Assembly: GCA_020634885.1 (NCBI GenBank)
Contig: JACKAW010000001.1
Coordinates: 1-64,000, forward strand
Direction of reading: 5' to 3'
DNA from: Anaerolineales bacterium
Lineage (GTDB): Bacteria; Chloroflexota; Anaerolineae; Anaerolineales; Villigracilaceae
Length of the DNA: 64,000 nt
The position numbers and the translations under genes were made by a program. The notes below the pieces were generated by a model, which searched no databases, was not told the origin of the DNA, and worked only from the letters and a program-made list of their open reading frames with translations. Numbering within the stretch: the stretch's first letter is position 1; each line of letters starts with the position of its first letter. Below are positions 56,532 to 64,000 of this stretch, in pieces.

Positions 56532-57155
56532 TTATTTTGATTTGACTACGGGATCAACCACGTAGGTGCAGTGGGCGCCGCCACTAAGGATGCACTGTAC
56601 TTTATTAGCAGGCAGCGCCAGCATTTTGGAGATCAGGGTTTGGTCTACTGTGCAGACCTCGGGGTGAGTTACGCCGATCTGGTAGTACGGGCAGGAGATT
56701 TCGTGTATCTGATATTGCCCGTCTTTCTTTTCCCATTCCACTGTGAAACCTTCTTGAGCCAGCAATTCTTTGACGAGGTCAAGGCGCTCTTCCATACTTA
56801 AGCCTTTAATATCATTCGCATATTCACTGGCAAGGTCTTCAGCGATCTGCCCAAAGAGTTTGCTCACCATTTGCGGCGGAATATTCTCTTTCATCTGGGC
56901 GATGAGGCGGGTGGTCAGGCGCAGGTATCGGGTGGGGAAGCGTTCCATACCTTCATCAGTAAGCACGTAAACGAGGCGCGGACGTCCTACCCCGTGTCGT
57001 TCCTCTTGCGATTCGACCAATCCCTCCATTTGAAGGTTGGTGAGGTGGTGACGCACAGAAATTGGGTTAATACCCACGGCTTCTGCCAGGTCGTTGATGG
57101 TGGATTTTGGCTTCTTTAATAAAGTTTGTAAAATCTTATCTCGCGTTGATTTCAT
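56532..57155 (-). CDS. SufR-like Fe-S cluster transcriptional regulator
   Basis: This 207-residue protein (start ATG 57155, MKSTRDKIL) has an N-terminal winged HTH (STINDLAEAVGINPISVRHHLTNLQMEGLVESQEERHGVGRPRLVYVLTDEG) and a C-terminal domain with cysteines in the SufR arrangement (SCPYYQIGVTHPEVCTVDQTLI and CILSGGAHCTY). SufR represses suf operons when it holds a [4Fe-4S] cluster. Its downstream partner is the MIP18 protein. A dyad-symmetric ATATT/AATAT element lies 38 bp upstream of the start. Confidence 0.88.
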   Translation of the reverse strand: MKSTRDKILQTLLKKPKSTINDLAEAVGINPISVRHHLTNLQMEGLVESQEERHGVGRPRLVYVLTDEGMERFPTRYLRLTTRLIAQMKENIPPQMVSKLFGQIAEDLASEYANDIKGLSMEERLDLVKELLAQEGFTVEWEKKDGQYQIHEISCPYYQIGVTHPEVCTVDQTLISKMLALPANKVQCILSGGAHCTYVVDPVVKSK

Positions 57156-57192
57156 GAGGGGCAGTATAACTGCCAAGGGGTGTCTTGTCAAT

Positions 57193-57207
57193 ATATTATA
57201 TAAATAT
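57193..57207. promoter_or_regulatory. Candidate operator in SufR-like promoter
   Basis: ATATT, ATATA, AATAT: an AT-rich inverted repeat 38 bp before the sufR-like ATG. It overlaps possible -10 sequences, as an autorepressor site would. Low information content, so tentative. Confidence 0.25.
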
Positions 57208-57271
57208 CATAAAAATTAATTTCTTACTTTGCGCAACGTATCCAGAGCGTTGAATTTACGGACTGTTATTT

Positions 57272-60200
57272 TCACTTCACCTTGAAAACGAATGGTTGAG
57301 ACCATTCGCCCCAAGTTCCACTTGAATCCAAGGCGCGTACCCGCCAGTAATGCGGGCGCGAGAGCAGGGTCTTGCTTGACCATAAATTTGTTTTATTGGT
57401 TGTGGCAGTTAAGATAAGAGTTGAAAAATCTTCATTTCGTGAAATCTGCACCTCATATTTAATGGCACCATCCACAGCCTGCCAATACAACCATGGACGT
57501 CTCGCCGCATCCAGCCCATTTTTTGGGATAAGCAAAACAGGCGCAGGGAGAAGAGTCGTATGAACGCTAAACGAGTAAACATCGCTCCACCTGCCGGGGC
57601 TGAGGGTAGGGTCATATGCACGAACCTGCACAAAATATGCACCCTCTTCCAATGGGAAGGGAGGCGAAATCCTTGTGTTTTCCAAAACTTGAGCAAATAC
57701 AATATCTGAAAAAGACGCATCACGAGCCATGATAATCTCGTATGCTTTGGCACCTTGAACCTGCACCCATGATATGGGCAGTGATGGATCGTTGGTTCTT
57801 GCATCCTTATTTATTATGGTTGGCGCTGAAAAATCAATGGGCGTTTTAGCTATGCTGAAACTTTCACCTAAAGTGAAATTATTGTTTGCAAGTAAATTCC
57901 CAGCCAGATCGGTAATATTGCCATTATCGATCAGATCCAGACGAATGCTGCCCGAGCCCGCCCCTGTGCTTGTGGTAACCCAATAGAACGGGTTCTCATT
58001 TCTTACATTCAAAACAGATGAAAGAATTACGTTGTTTTGATGGATGAAAAAATCACCATTCTCCAAGCCGTTCACAGGCTCAGAAAAAGTGACGATAAAA
58101 TCTGCGGTGGGAGAGATCGAAGGGTTTCCGCCCGCCCGAATGATCGAAGTCACTTGCGGCGGCGTACGGTCAATGATAAAACTTTCGCCGGTGATGAAGT
58201 TGGCATTCTCCATCCCTTGACCGCCCAATGGAACGCCCTGCAAATTGAGAATACTATCATCGTCACGAAGCTCCAATTTCACTTCGCCTTCGTTGGGCGT
58301 CAGCACAGTGACAATATAAAACGGGTTCGAATTGACAATATTCGAAATGCTTGCCCCGCTCGTAAGCATGAAATCACCCGCGTCCAAACCGCTAACCGGT
58401 TCTGAAAACGTAACAATAAAATCCACACTGCCCGCATTGGTTGGGTTTGCGCTGGCACGGATGATGGATGTGGCAATGGGCGTCTCAATGGCAATATTAA
58501 ACGTCCCGCCGATGAAATTCCCATTCAAAGGATTGCCAACAGAATCCAAAATGCTGCCATTGGCATTCACATCCAACCGCACACTATCTCTGCCTGGTTG
58601 TAAGTTTATGAAAATGGAATAAAGATTCCCCGCGCCTGTGATATTGGCAATGCTCGCGCCATTGATGGTAGACAGGCTAAAATCGCCTCCATCCACGCCG
58701 GTGACTGCCTCTGAAAAACTGACGGTGTACACCACGCTGGAAGCATCTGGCTGCCCCGCCGGTGCGACAGAAGTTACTACCGGCGCAGACCGATCTACCG
58801 CGTAAATTCCACCGTTCGAAAATCCCGCTGTTGTAAAGTTCCCCGCCGTATCCAAAACGGTATGATTATCCAAAAAATCCAAACGTAGAGCATCATCACC
58901 GACACCTGTTGCAACGCTAACCGTATAGTTCGACCCAGAGCCAGAAATATTTATCAGTGTTGCCCCAGCGGATGTACTCAGCGAAAAATCATCCAACCCT
59001 ACGCCTGTGACAGATTCTGAAAAACTCACGCCAAAGTCTATGCTTGTCGAGTTGGTGGGGCTTGCTCCAAGCGGCATGATGGATGTAACCATTGGCGGGG
59101 TTTTATCAAGCGAGTATGTTGTACCGGACGAGAAATTTCCGTTCGCAGCGCCGATTCCGCCCAGGGGTATGCCAAGGCTGTTTAAGACCGAGTCGTCATC
59201 GGTCAGGTCGAGCCGCAGGGTTCCATCCCCAGAACCAGTATGGACGGCAACGGTATACAAATTTCCAGCGCCGCTCACATTTGCAATGCCTGCATCAGAG
59301 ATATTTGTGGCGAGGCTGAAATCTGAAACATCCACACCGGTGACAGGCTCGGAAAATGCAACTTGAAAATTAAGAAGTGAGGCGTTGCCTGGGCTTGTTT
59401 CAACGCTGTTGATGGATGTAACAATGGGCGTTGTGCCGCCAAGGATATATTCATCCACAAGCAAGCCGGTGCGTGTGAACATCTGAATTTTCATGGTGGT
59501 ATCGTTAGCTTCCACACGCATGGCGCCGTAGTCATCACTAAAACGCACCTGACTCTCCGGGAGAATATTCCAAAATGGATACAACTCCGCGCCGCCGATC
59601 CCATTTACAAAATACGGCAGTCCATCCACCAGCAAACGTTCATAAGTGTGATCGTGCCCGGCAATCACAACATCTGCCCCCCATTCTTTGAAAGGCCAGC
59701 GCATGTATTCGGTGGAACCGTGCTTGCCTGATGAGTATGGCGCATGATGAAGGATGACCACATTAAACTCAGAGGTGGAGGCAGGCAGGCTTTTGCGCAG
59801 CCAATTCCATTGGGGTGAATTTGCAGTCACGCCATCTGGCTCTTTGCGGTCGCTGTCTAAAACAAAAAAGTGAACAGGTCCTTGAACAAAATCATAATAG
59901 GTGACCGGGTTGTAATACCCAAAATATTTAAAATAATAACTTGTAGCGGCAACCCAATCGTGATTCCCCAGTGCAGGGTAAAACCGACGTGTATCTGAAC
60001 CGCTGCCGTATTTACCGTCATACCGGATCAAATACTCATGAAAATACTGCCCCACATTTTTATCAAGCGTTTCTGCGGCTCCATCAGGGTAGTTGTTATC
60101 GCCAACCGTGACAATAAAATCGGGGTTCCAACTTTTGATGAGATTTGAAACATCCAATAGCGGCTGCCCAGCCAACCCAAAATCACCGATCACTGCAAAG

Positions 60201-60304
60201 ACAATGCGCTCACTTTGGGCGCCCGCTTTGGGCGTTTTACCGCCAGAGATGAAAACACAAAGGATGATCAGGACAATGACGAAACGCTTCCACAATGAAC
60301 TCAT
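57272..60304 (-). CDS. Secreted metallophosphatase with five Ig-like repeats and FN3-like C-terminus
   Basis: This 1010-residue protein starts at the ATG at 60304 with AGGAG upstream. A signal sequence (about 5-28) is followed by a calcineurin-like phosphatase domain (about 35-290: GDFG, GDNNYPDG, GNHDW, HHAPYSSG, GHDHTYER, the metal-binding set). Then five repeats of about 105 residues (TSIxxxGxxPxxxxxxxFxVxFSEPVTGVDxxDF...DD.VLD..GN) and a pair of FN3-like domains (about 835-1010: WVQVQGAKAYEIIMARD and WRVRALDSSGTWGEWS). It is probably a surface protein hydrolysing phosphate esters. Confidence 0.9.
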   Translation of the reverse strand: MSSLWKRFVIVLIILCVFISGGKTPKAGAQSERIVFAVIGDFGLAGQPLLDVSNLIKSWNPDFIVTVGDNNYPDGAAETLDKNVGQYFHEYLIRYDGKYGSGSDTRRFYPALGNHDWVAATSYYFKYFGYYNPVTYYDFVQGPVHFFVLDSDRKEPDGVTANSPQWNWLRKSLPASTSEFNVVILHHAPYSSGKHGSTEYMRWPFKEWGADVVIAGHDHTYERLLVDGLPYFVNGIGGAELYPFWNILPESQVRFSDDYGAMRVEANDTTMKIQMFTRTGLLVDEYILGGTTPIVTSINSVETSPGNASLLNFQVAFSEPVTGVDVSDFSLATNISDAGIANVSGAGNLYTVAVHTGSGDGTLRLDLTDDDSVLNSLGIPLGGIGAANGNFSSGTTYSLDKTPPMVTSIMPLGASPTNSTSIDFGVSFSESVTGVGLDDFSLSTSAGATLINISGSGSNYTVSVATGVGDDALRLDFLDNHTVLDTAGNFTTAGFSNGGIYAVDRSAPVVTSVAPAGQPDASSVVYTVSFSEAVTGVDGGDFSLSTINGASIANITGAGNLYSIFINLQPGRDSVRLDVNANGSILDSVGNPLNGNFIGGTFNIAIETPIATSIIRASANPTNAGSVDFIVTFSEPVSGLDAGDFMLTSGASISNIVNSNPFYIVTVLTPNEGEVKLELRDDDSILNLQGVPLGGQGMENANFITGESFIIDRTPPQVTSIIRAGGNPSISPTADFIVTFSEPVNGLENGDFFIHQNNVILSSVLNVRNENPFYWVTTSTGAGSGSIRLDLIDNGNITDLAGNLLANNNFTLGESFSIAKTPIDFSAPTIINKDARTNDPSLPISWVQVQGAKAYEIIMARDASFSDIVFAQVLENTRISPPFPLEEGAYFVQVRAYDPTLSPGRWSDVYSFSVHTTLLPAPVLLIPKNGLDAARRPWLYWQAVDGAIKYEVQISRNEDFSTLILTATTNKTNLWSSKTLLSRPHYWRVRALDSSGTWGEWSQPFVFKVK

Positions 60305-60406
60305 GCGATACTCCTGTTTCATCATCATTATATTTTCATGCGCCGCCCGCTTTTTTGAATGGCATGTTTTTAACATGCTTTTGTTCCTGATGTACAATAT
60401 TTCAAC

Positions 60407-61369
60407 ATGAAACGATTTATTTATTTTCCACTTTCTTTATTGATCATTGCCTGCAATTTGCCCGTGCCAGCGGATGCTGCGCCACCCACAGCATTAATGG
60501 ATACAAATACCCCGCCTCCTTCCACGCCGACGCTTGCTCCTGTTTCAACAGATTTACCCACGCTGCCGCCTGCTCCTACACCAACGGTCACGCCCATTCC
60601 CTGCGACCCAATCACCACCGACTATTGCATCAGCGCTTGGGTATTTCCTTTTCAACGCCCCATCCTTCCGCCGGATATGGATCGCGTGGATATGTCTTAT
60701 ATGTATGCTTCAACCCAAAACAGAAAACGTGATCCGCACCACGGGGTGGAGTTTCAGAACGCATTTGGTACACCCGTCCATGCCGCTGGCAATGGTGTGG
60801 TGGTATTTGCCGATTCAGATAAAGCTACAAAATTTGCCCCATGGAATAATTTTTACGGCAATTTGGTTGTCATTCAACATGCTGACGAGATGTACACGTT
60901 GTACGCGCACCTTTCCAGCATTTTGGTTCAAGTGGGAGATGAAGTGGCAGTGGGGGATGTGATCGGTCAGGTCGGGGCGACAGGCGGAGCTACGGGACCG
61001 CACCTCCACTTTGAAGTCCGTGCAGGCAGCGATTACACAGAATATTTTTCCACCCAGAACCCTGAACTTTGGCTTGCTCCACCGTATGGAATGGGGGCGT
61101 TATCCATTACTTTTAAAGCCGGTAATGAAAAAAACTATGAACGTCCAATGGTGATTTCAAAATATGCGGATGATAGTGAGACCCTTCAATTTACATACTA
61201 TGTTTCAAGTTACGCCAAAGGCTTTGAGTATCACCCTGAAGATTGCGTACTAAACAGTTTGCAGGCAGGGCGGTATAAGATCGCATTCAGTGATGTAGGC
61301 GGCTTGCACGAACGCTTTGTCGTGGTGGCAGAGGGCAGGTTGACAGAGGTTGTCTTTGAAGTGAAATAA
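60407..61369 (+). CDS. M23-family lipoprotein endopeptidase
   Basis: This 320-residue protein has a lipoprotein signal with cysteine 16 (LIIAC), a Pro/Thr-rich linker to about residue 65, and an M23 (LytM) peptidase domain with zinc motif segments HHGVEF near residue 111, YTLYAHLSSI and GPHLHFEVR near 197. M23 enzymes cut peptidoglycan cross-bridges or activate amidases. All zinc ligands (H-x(3)-D not exact; HHGVEF and HLHFE) are recognisable. It is divergent from the metallophosphatase gene, with a 102-bp gap that must carry both promoters. Confidence 0.9.
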   Translation: MKRFIYFPLSLLIIACNLPVPADAAPPTALMDTNTPPPSTPTLAPVSTDLPTLPPAPTPTVTPIPCDPITTDYCISAWVFPFQRPILPPDMDRVDMSYMYASTQNRKRDPHHGVEFQNAFGTPVHAAGNGVVVFADSDKATKFAPWNNFYGNLVVIQHADEMYTLYAHLSSILVQVGDEVAVGDVIGQVGATGGATGPHLHFEVRAGSDYTEYFSTQNPELWLAPPYGMGALSITFKAGNEKNYERPMVISKYADDSETLQFTYYVSSYAKGFEYHPEDCVLNSLQAGRYKIAFSDVGGLHERFVVVAEGRLTEVVFEVK

Positions 61370-61406
61370 AAAAGGAGCGCGCCAATCGAGGCGCGCTCCT
61401 TTTTTG
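61369..61406. terminator. Bidirectional terminator
   Basis: AAAAAAGGAGCGCGCC, loop AATCGA, GGCGCGCTCCTTTTTT: ten GC-rich pairs with T-runs on both strands, between the M23 gene and the convergent gene at 61416. Confidence 0.93.
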
Positions 61407-61415
61407 TCAAAGAAA

Positions 61416-62003
61416 TTACATTGCAATTGTGGGAACGAGCAAAACATATACGATTAACCCTACGATGAGGGCGATGCTTCCAGCGATTGAGAAGAAAACA
61501 CGCATGTTACTTTCGGCGCCGAGTAGGGACGCCCAAGCCACAAATGCCAAGCCAAGCGCCGCGATCAGCATGACAAGCTGAAGTTGGTCGCCGCGTTCAT
61601 CGTATTGAGACCCGGTCTCAAAATTGGTATCGGAGCTATCCCAGTATGCGTAAGCGTCAGCATACATTGCGTCATAGTAGGCTTCGCCCCACAAACCATC
61701 TTCACTTTCCATAGAGGTGGTCAATGCTTCGGAGAAGTTCTCCTCGTAATAGTCGGCAATGTCCTGGCGGTCGGTTCCGTCGTTGATGTACCAGTTATCA
61801 AAATAATTGTAATCCTGGGTGATGTCTTGATTGGCGCGCAGGTATTCGGCGTTACCATCGTTCAGGTCTTTCATGCCTTGAATTTCATACTCGTTCTGTT
61901 TCGAATCTGCCATGGCTCCTTGATAGCTTACATACGCTGTAAAGACAGATAGAACGGCGATCATGGTCCCCAAAAATAATTCGTTGCTAAAAATCTTTTT
62001 CAT
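61416..62003 (-). CDS. Membrane protein with N-terminal signal anchor and two C-terminal TM segments
   Basis: This 195-residue protein has an N-terminal hydrophobic helix (about 11-30) followed by an acidic, Tyr/Asp-rich exposed segment (about 33-130, DLNDGNAEYLRANQDITQDYNYFDNWYIND), then two more hydrophobic helices (about 142-164 and 170-192). The acidic stretch resembles small exported proteins (DUF4337-like), but the family call is tentative. It is convergent with the M23 gene across the terminator. Confidence 0.72.
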   Translation of the reverse strand: MKKIFSNELFLGTMIAVLSVFTAYVSYQGAMADSKQNEYEIQGMKDLNDGNAEYLRANQDITQDYNYFDNWYINDGTDRQDIADYYEENFSEALTTSMESEDGLWGEAYYDAMYADAYAYWDSSDTNFETGSQYDERGDQLQLVMLIAALGLAFVAWASLLGAESNMRVFFSIAGSIALIVGLIVYVLLVPTIAM

Positions 62004-62078
62004 CTCTTTTCTCCTTGAGTTGATGTAAAACTGGGTGGATTATATGGAAGTTTTGATTCTTGGCAATACTCAAAATAA

Positions 62079-62123
62079 GGTCAAAAAAATCCCTTGCCAG
62101 AATAGCAAGGGATTTTTTTGACC
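62079..62123. terminator. Bidirectional terminator
   Basis: GGTCAAAAAAATCCCTTGC, loop CAGAATA, GCAAGGGATTTTTTTGACC: a 19-bp stem including A/T runs, serving the acetyl-CoA synthetase gene. Confidence 0.93.
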
Positions 62124-62134
62124 TTTTCAAGTTA

Positions 62135-64000
62135 TTACTCTTCCAACGTACTCACATCACCTTCAGGTAGACCCTGCGCGCGAGCCTTTAGTACACGCCG
62201 CATGATCTTGCCAGAGCGGGTCTTTGGAAGTTTATCGATGATCTTCACTTCCTCGGGGCGGGCAATGGCTCCCATGCTGTGAGCCACATGCTGGCGGAGT
62301 TCTTCTGCCAGTTCGGCGGATGGCGCTACGCCTGAGCGAAGGATCACGAAACAGTGAATGCCCTGTCCCTTCATTTCATGTGGCAGACCAATCGCTGCCG
62401 CCTCTGCCACTGCTGAGTGACTAACCAAAGCAGATTCGACTTCTGCAGTTCCGAGGCGATGACCAGATACTTTGATCACATCGTCTACGCGCCCGATGAT
62501 CCAGTAATAGCCGTCTTTGTCACGTTTGGCAGAATCGCCGGTGGTGTATTTGCCCGGGTTCTTTGTCCAATATTGTTTTACATAGCGTTCATCATCGCCG
62601 TAAATAGTCCGCAGCATGGATGGCCACGGATTCTTCAGAACGAGGTAGCCTTCGTTACCATCTTCGACCGGTTTGCCTTCTTCGTCTACGATCTCGGCAG
62701 TTTGACCGAAGAATGGACGTGTGCCCGAGCCGGGTTTGAGAGGCACTGTGGGGGTGGGCGTGATCATGAACATACCGGTTTCAGTCTGCCACCAGGTATC
62801 CATGATGGGGCACTTTTCCTTGCCAATGACACGGTGATACCACTTCCACGCTTCGGGGTTGATGGGTTCGCCCACGGAGCCGAGCAGACGAAGTGAAGAG
62901 AGATCATGTTTGTTGGGCCAAGCCTCACCGAAGCGCATCAAGCCGCGGATTGCGGTCGGAGCCGTGTAGAGGATGGTGATCCCGTATTTTTCAATGCATT
63001 GCCACCATCGGTTGGGGTAGGGATAGGTGGGTCCACCTTCAAACATAAAAGAAGTGGTGCCGTTGATCAATGGTCCGTAAACGATGTAGGAATGCCCAGT
63101 TACCCAGCCTGGGTCTGCCGCGCACCAATAGCGATCTTCATCTTGAACGTCAAAAACATATTTTAGGGTGGCGTATGTACCAACCATGTACCCGCCGTGG
63201 GTGTGCAAAATGGCTTTGGGCTTGCCGGTAGAGCCGGATGTGTAAAGAATATAAAGCGGGTCTTCCGCGTCAAGTTCTTCGGTTGGACATTTGCCATTGG
63301 CAATAGGAAGCGTAAGCAGGTCATGATACCAATGGTCTCGACCGGCTTCCATTGGGATGTCTTCGTCCACGCGTTTGACGACGATCACATTTTCAACTGT
63401 AGGGCAGCGTTTGAGCGCTTCGTCTACGGTTTGTTTGAGGGGGATGACCTTGCCGTTGTTAAAACTGCGGTCCATGGTGATGACGAGTTTTGACTGGCTA
63501 TCGTCAATGCGACCTTGTAAAGCATCCACAGAGAAACCGCCAAATACAACGGAATGGATGGCGCCGATCTTGGCGCACGCCAGCATGGCAAAAGCAATTT
63601 CAGGGATACGCCCCATGTAAATCGTCACGCGGTCGCCTTTTTTAACGCCCATGGATTTAATGACATTTGCCATACGCGAGACCTCGCGGTTCATGGCGTA
63701 GTAGGAGAATGTGCGCTCTTCTTTGCCGTCTTCAGACTCCCAAATAAGCGCCAGTTGATTTTTACGGTGTGTTTTGAGGTGGCGATCAATTGCGTTATGA
63801 ACAATATTTGTCCGTGCGCCGACGAACCATTTAAAAAACGGCGGATTGGAACGGTCAAGTACCTTGTCCCACTTTTTATACCATTCCAATTCAGAAGCTT
63901 CTGCTTCCCAAAAACCTTCCAAGTCTTTTTCGGCTTTGGACGCAAGCGCTTCCCAATCTTTCACTCGTGCCTGCGTTACAACCTGCTCGGAGGGATAATA
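62135..64000 (-). CDS. acs: Acetyl-CoA synthetase, 5' end beyond the window
   Basis: This enzyme activates acetate to acetyl-CoA through acetyl-AMP. The frame is open up to base 64000: just before the GTG at 63964 it encodes YYPSEQVV...VKDWEAL, a sequence typical of the ACS N-terminus, so the GTG is internal and the start lies to the right of the window. At least 621 residues are present. Motifs include YTSGSTGKPKAILHTHGG (P-loop), YWCAADPGWVTGHSYIVYGPL, DTWWQTETGMFMITP, TGDSAKRDKDGYYWIIGRVDDVIKVSGHRLGTAEVE and PKTRSGKIMRR with the Lys that is regulated by acetylation. Confidence 0.96.
   Translation of the reverse strand, partial: YYPSEQVVTQARVKDWEALASKAEKDLEGFWEAEASELEWYKKWDKVLDRSNPPFFKWFVGARTNIVHNAIDRHLKTHRKNQLALIWESEDGKEERTFSYYAMNREVSRMANVIKSMGVKKGDRVTIYMGRIPEIAFAMLACAKIGAIHSVVFGGFSVDALQGRIDDSQSKLVITMDRSFNNGKVIPLKQTVDEALKRCPTVENVIVVKRVDEDIPMEAGRDHWYHDLLTLPIANGKCPTEELDAEDPLYILYTSGSTGKPKAILHTHGGYMVGTYATLKYVFDVQDEDRYWCAADPGWVTGHSYIVYGPLINGTTSFMFEGGPTYPYPNRWWQCIEKYGITILYTAPTAIRGLMRFGEAWPNKHDLSSLRLLGSVGEPINPEAWKWYHRVIGKEKCPIMDTWWQTETGMFMITPTPTVPLKPGSGTRPFFGQTAEIVDEEGKPVEDGNEGYLVLKNPWPSMLRTIYGDDERYVKQYWTKNPGKYTTGDSAKRDKDGYYWIIGRVDDVIKVSGHRLGTAEVESALVSHSAVAEAAAIGLPHEMKGQGIHCFVILRSGVAPSAELAEELRQHVAHSMGAIARPEEVKIIDKLPKTRSGKIMRRVLKARAQGLPEGDVSTLEE

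Noticed and set aside
63964..63964. GTG at 63964 as the start of acetyl-CoA synthetase
   Set aside because: The upstream 36 bases are in frame and encode the conserved YYPSEQVV segment of the family, so the start lies outside the window.

Overview
The window is best read as a chromosomal segment of a Chloroflexota bacterium, probably class Anaerolineae. This is an inference from protein style: Thr/Pro-rich lipoproteins, multihaem cytochromes, YeeE/YedE pairs and a SufR/MIP18 pair. No rRNA or tRNA gene was seen to confirm it. The window has two contrasting halves.

Region 1 (1-33500) is a large sedentary chromosomal integron. It holds 35 complete attC recombination sites of 129-132 bp, each opening with an (R)YYYAAC box and closing with a GTTRRRY box in + reading, with near-palindromic arms between. 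They separate 35 complete cassettes and one cut by the window edge. Nearly all genes are on the minus strand and point away from a genuine integron integrase gene (intI, 33501-34478, plus strand). The attI site lies in the 33373-33500 gap. In every cassette the 7-bp boxes at its two ends are exact reverse complements, including the rare variants. The sites fall into at least five sequence classes. Cargo includes three toxin-antitoxin cassettes (HigB, PemK/DUF2281, MazEF), six lipoproteins, many small membrane proteins, a CDF metal transporter, an alpha/beta hydrolase, ASCH, BRO-N, DUF4145, DUF6602 and DUF5655 proteins, P-loop kinases and an isochorismatase-like hydrolase. One 763-bp gene-poor cassette is present twice and appears identical.

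Two cassettes look like biological-conflict systems. The cassette at about 12616-14850 carries a divergent pair: a TIR-domain protein with a membrane segment, and a small Bell-like helical protein. They share a C-terminal/linker motif resembling bacterial amyloid signalling sequences, and two zinc-ribbon membrane proteins share the cassette. The cassette at about 25838-24248 couples a probable Trypco1-like protein with an HExxH zinc peptidase.

Region 2 (33501-64000) is ordinary core genome with higher GC. intI is followed closely by nnr (NAD(P)HX repair). Then come an SPFH protein, a xanthine-dehydrogenase-like molybdenum hydroxylase cluster (XdhC, large subunit, and a fused FAD/2Fe-2S subunit), a class II aldolase, a NUDIX hydrolase, a cNMP-binding histidine kinase and an MFS exporter. 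Next is a sulfur/multihaem operon: an ArsR regulator, an octahaem tetrathionate-reductase-like cytochrome, a seven-haem cytochrome fused to a cytochrome b domain, and two YeeE/YedE transporters, one with a rhodanese-like domain lacking its cysteine. The window ends with an XRE-cupin regulator, an Fe-S assembly factor with a SufR-like repressor, a large secreted metallophosphatase, an M23 lipoprotein, and an acetyl-CoA synthetase that runs off the right edge. Several perfect hairpin terminators separate these units.
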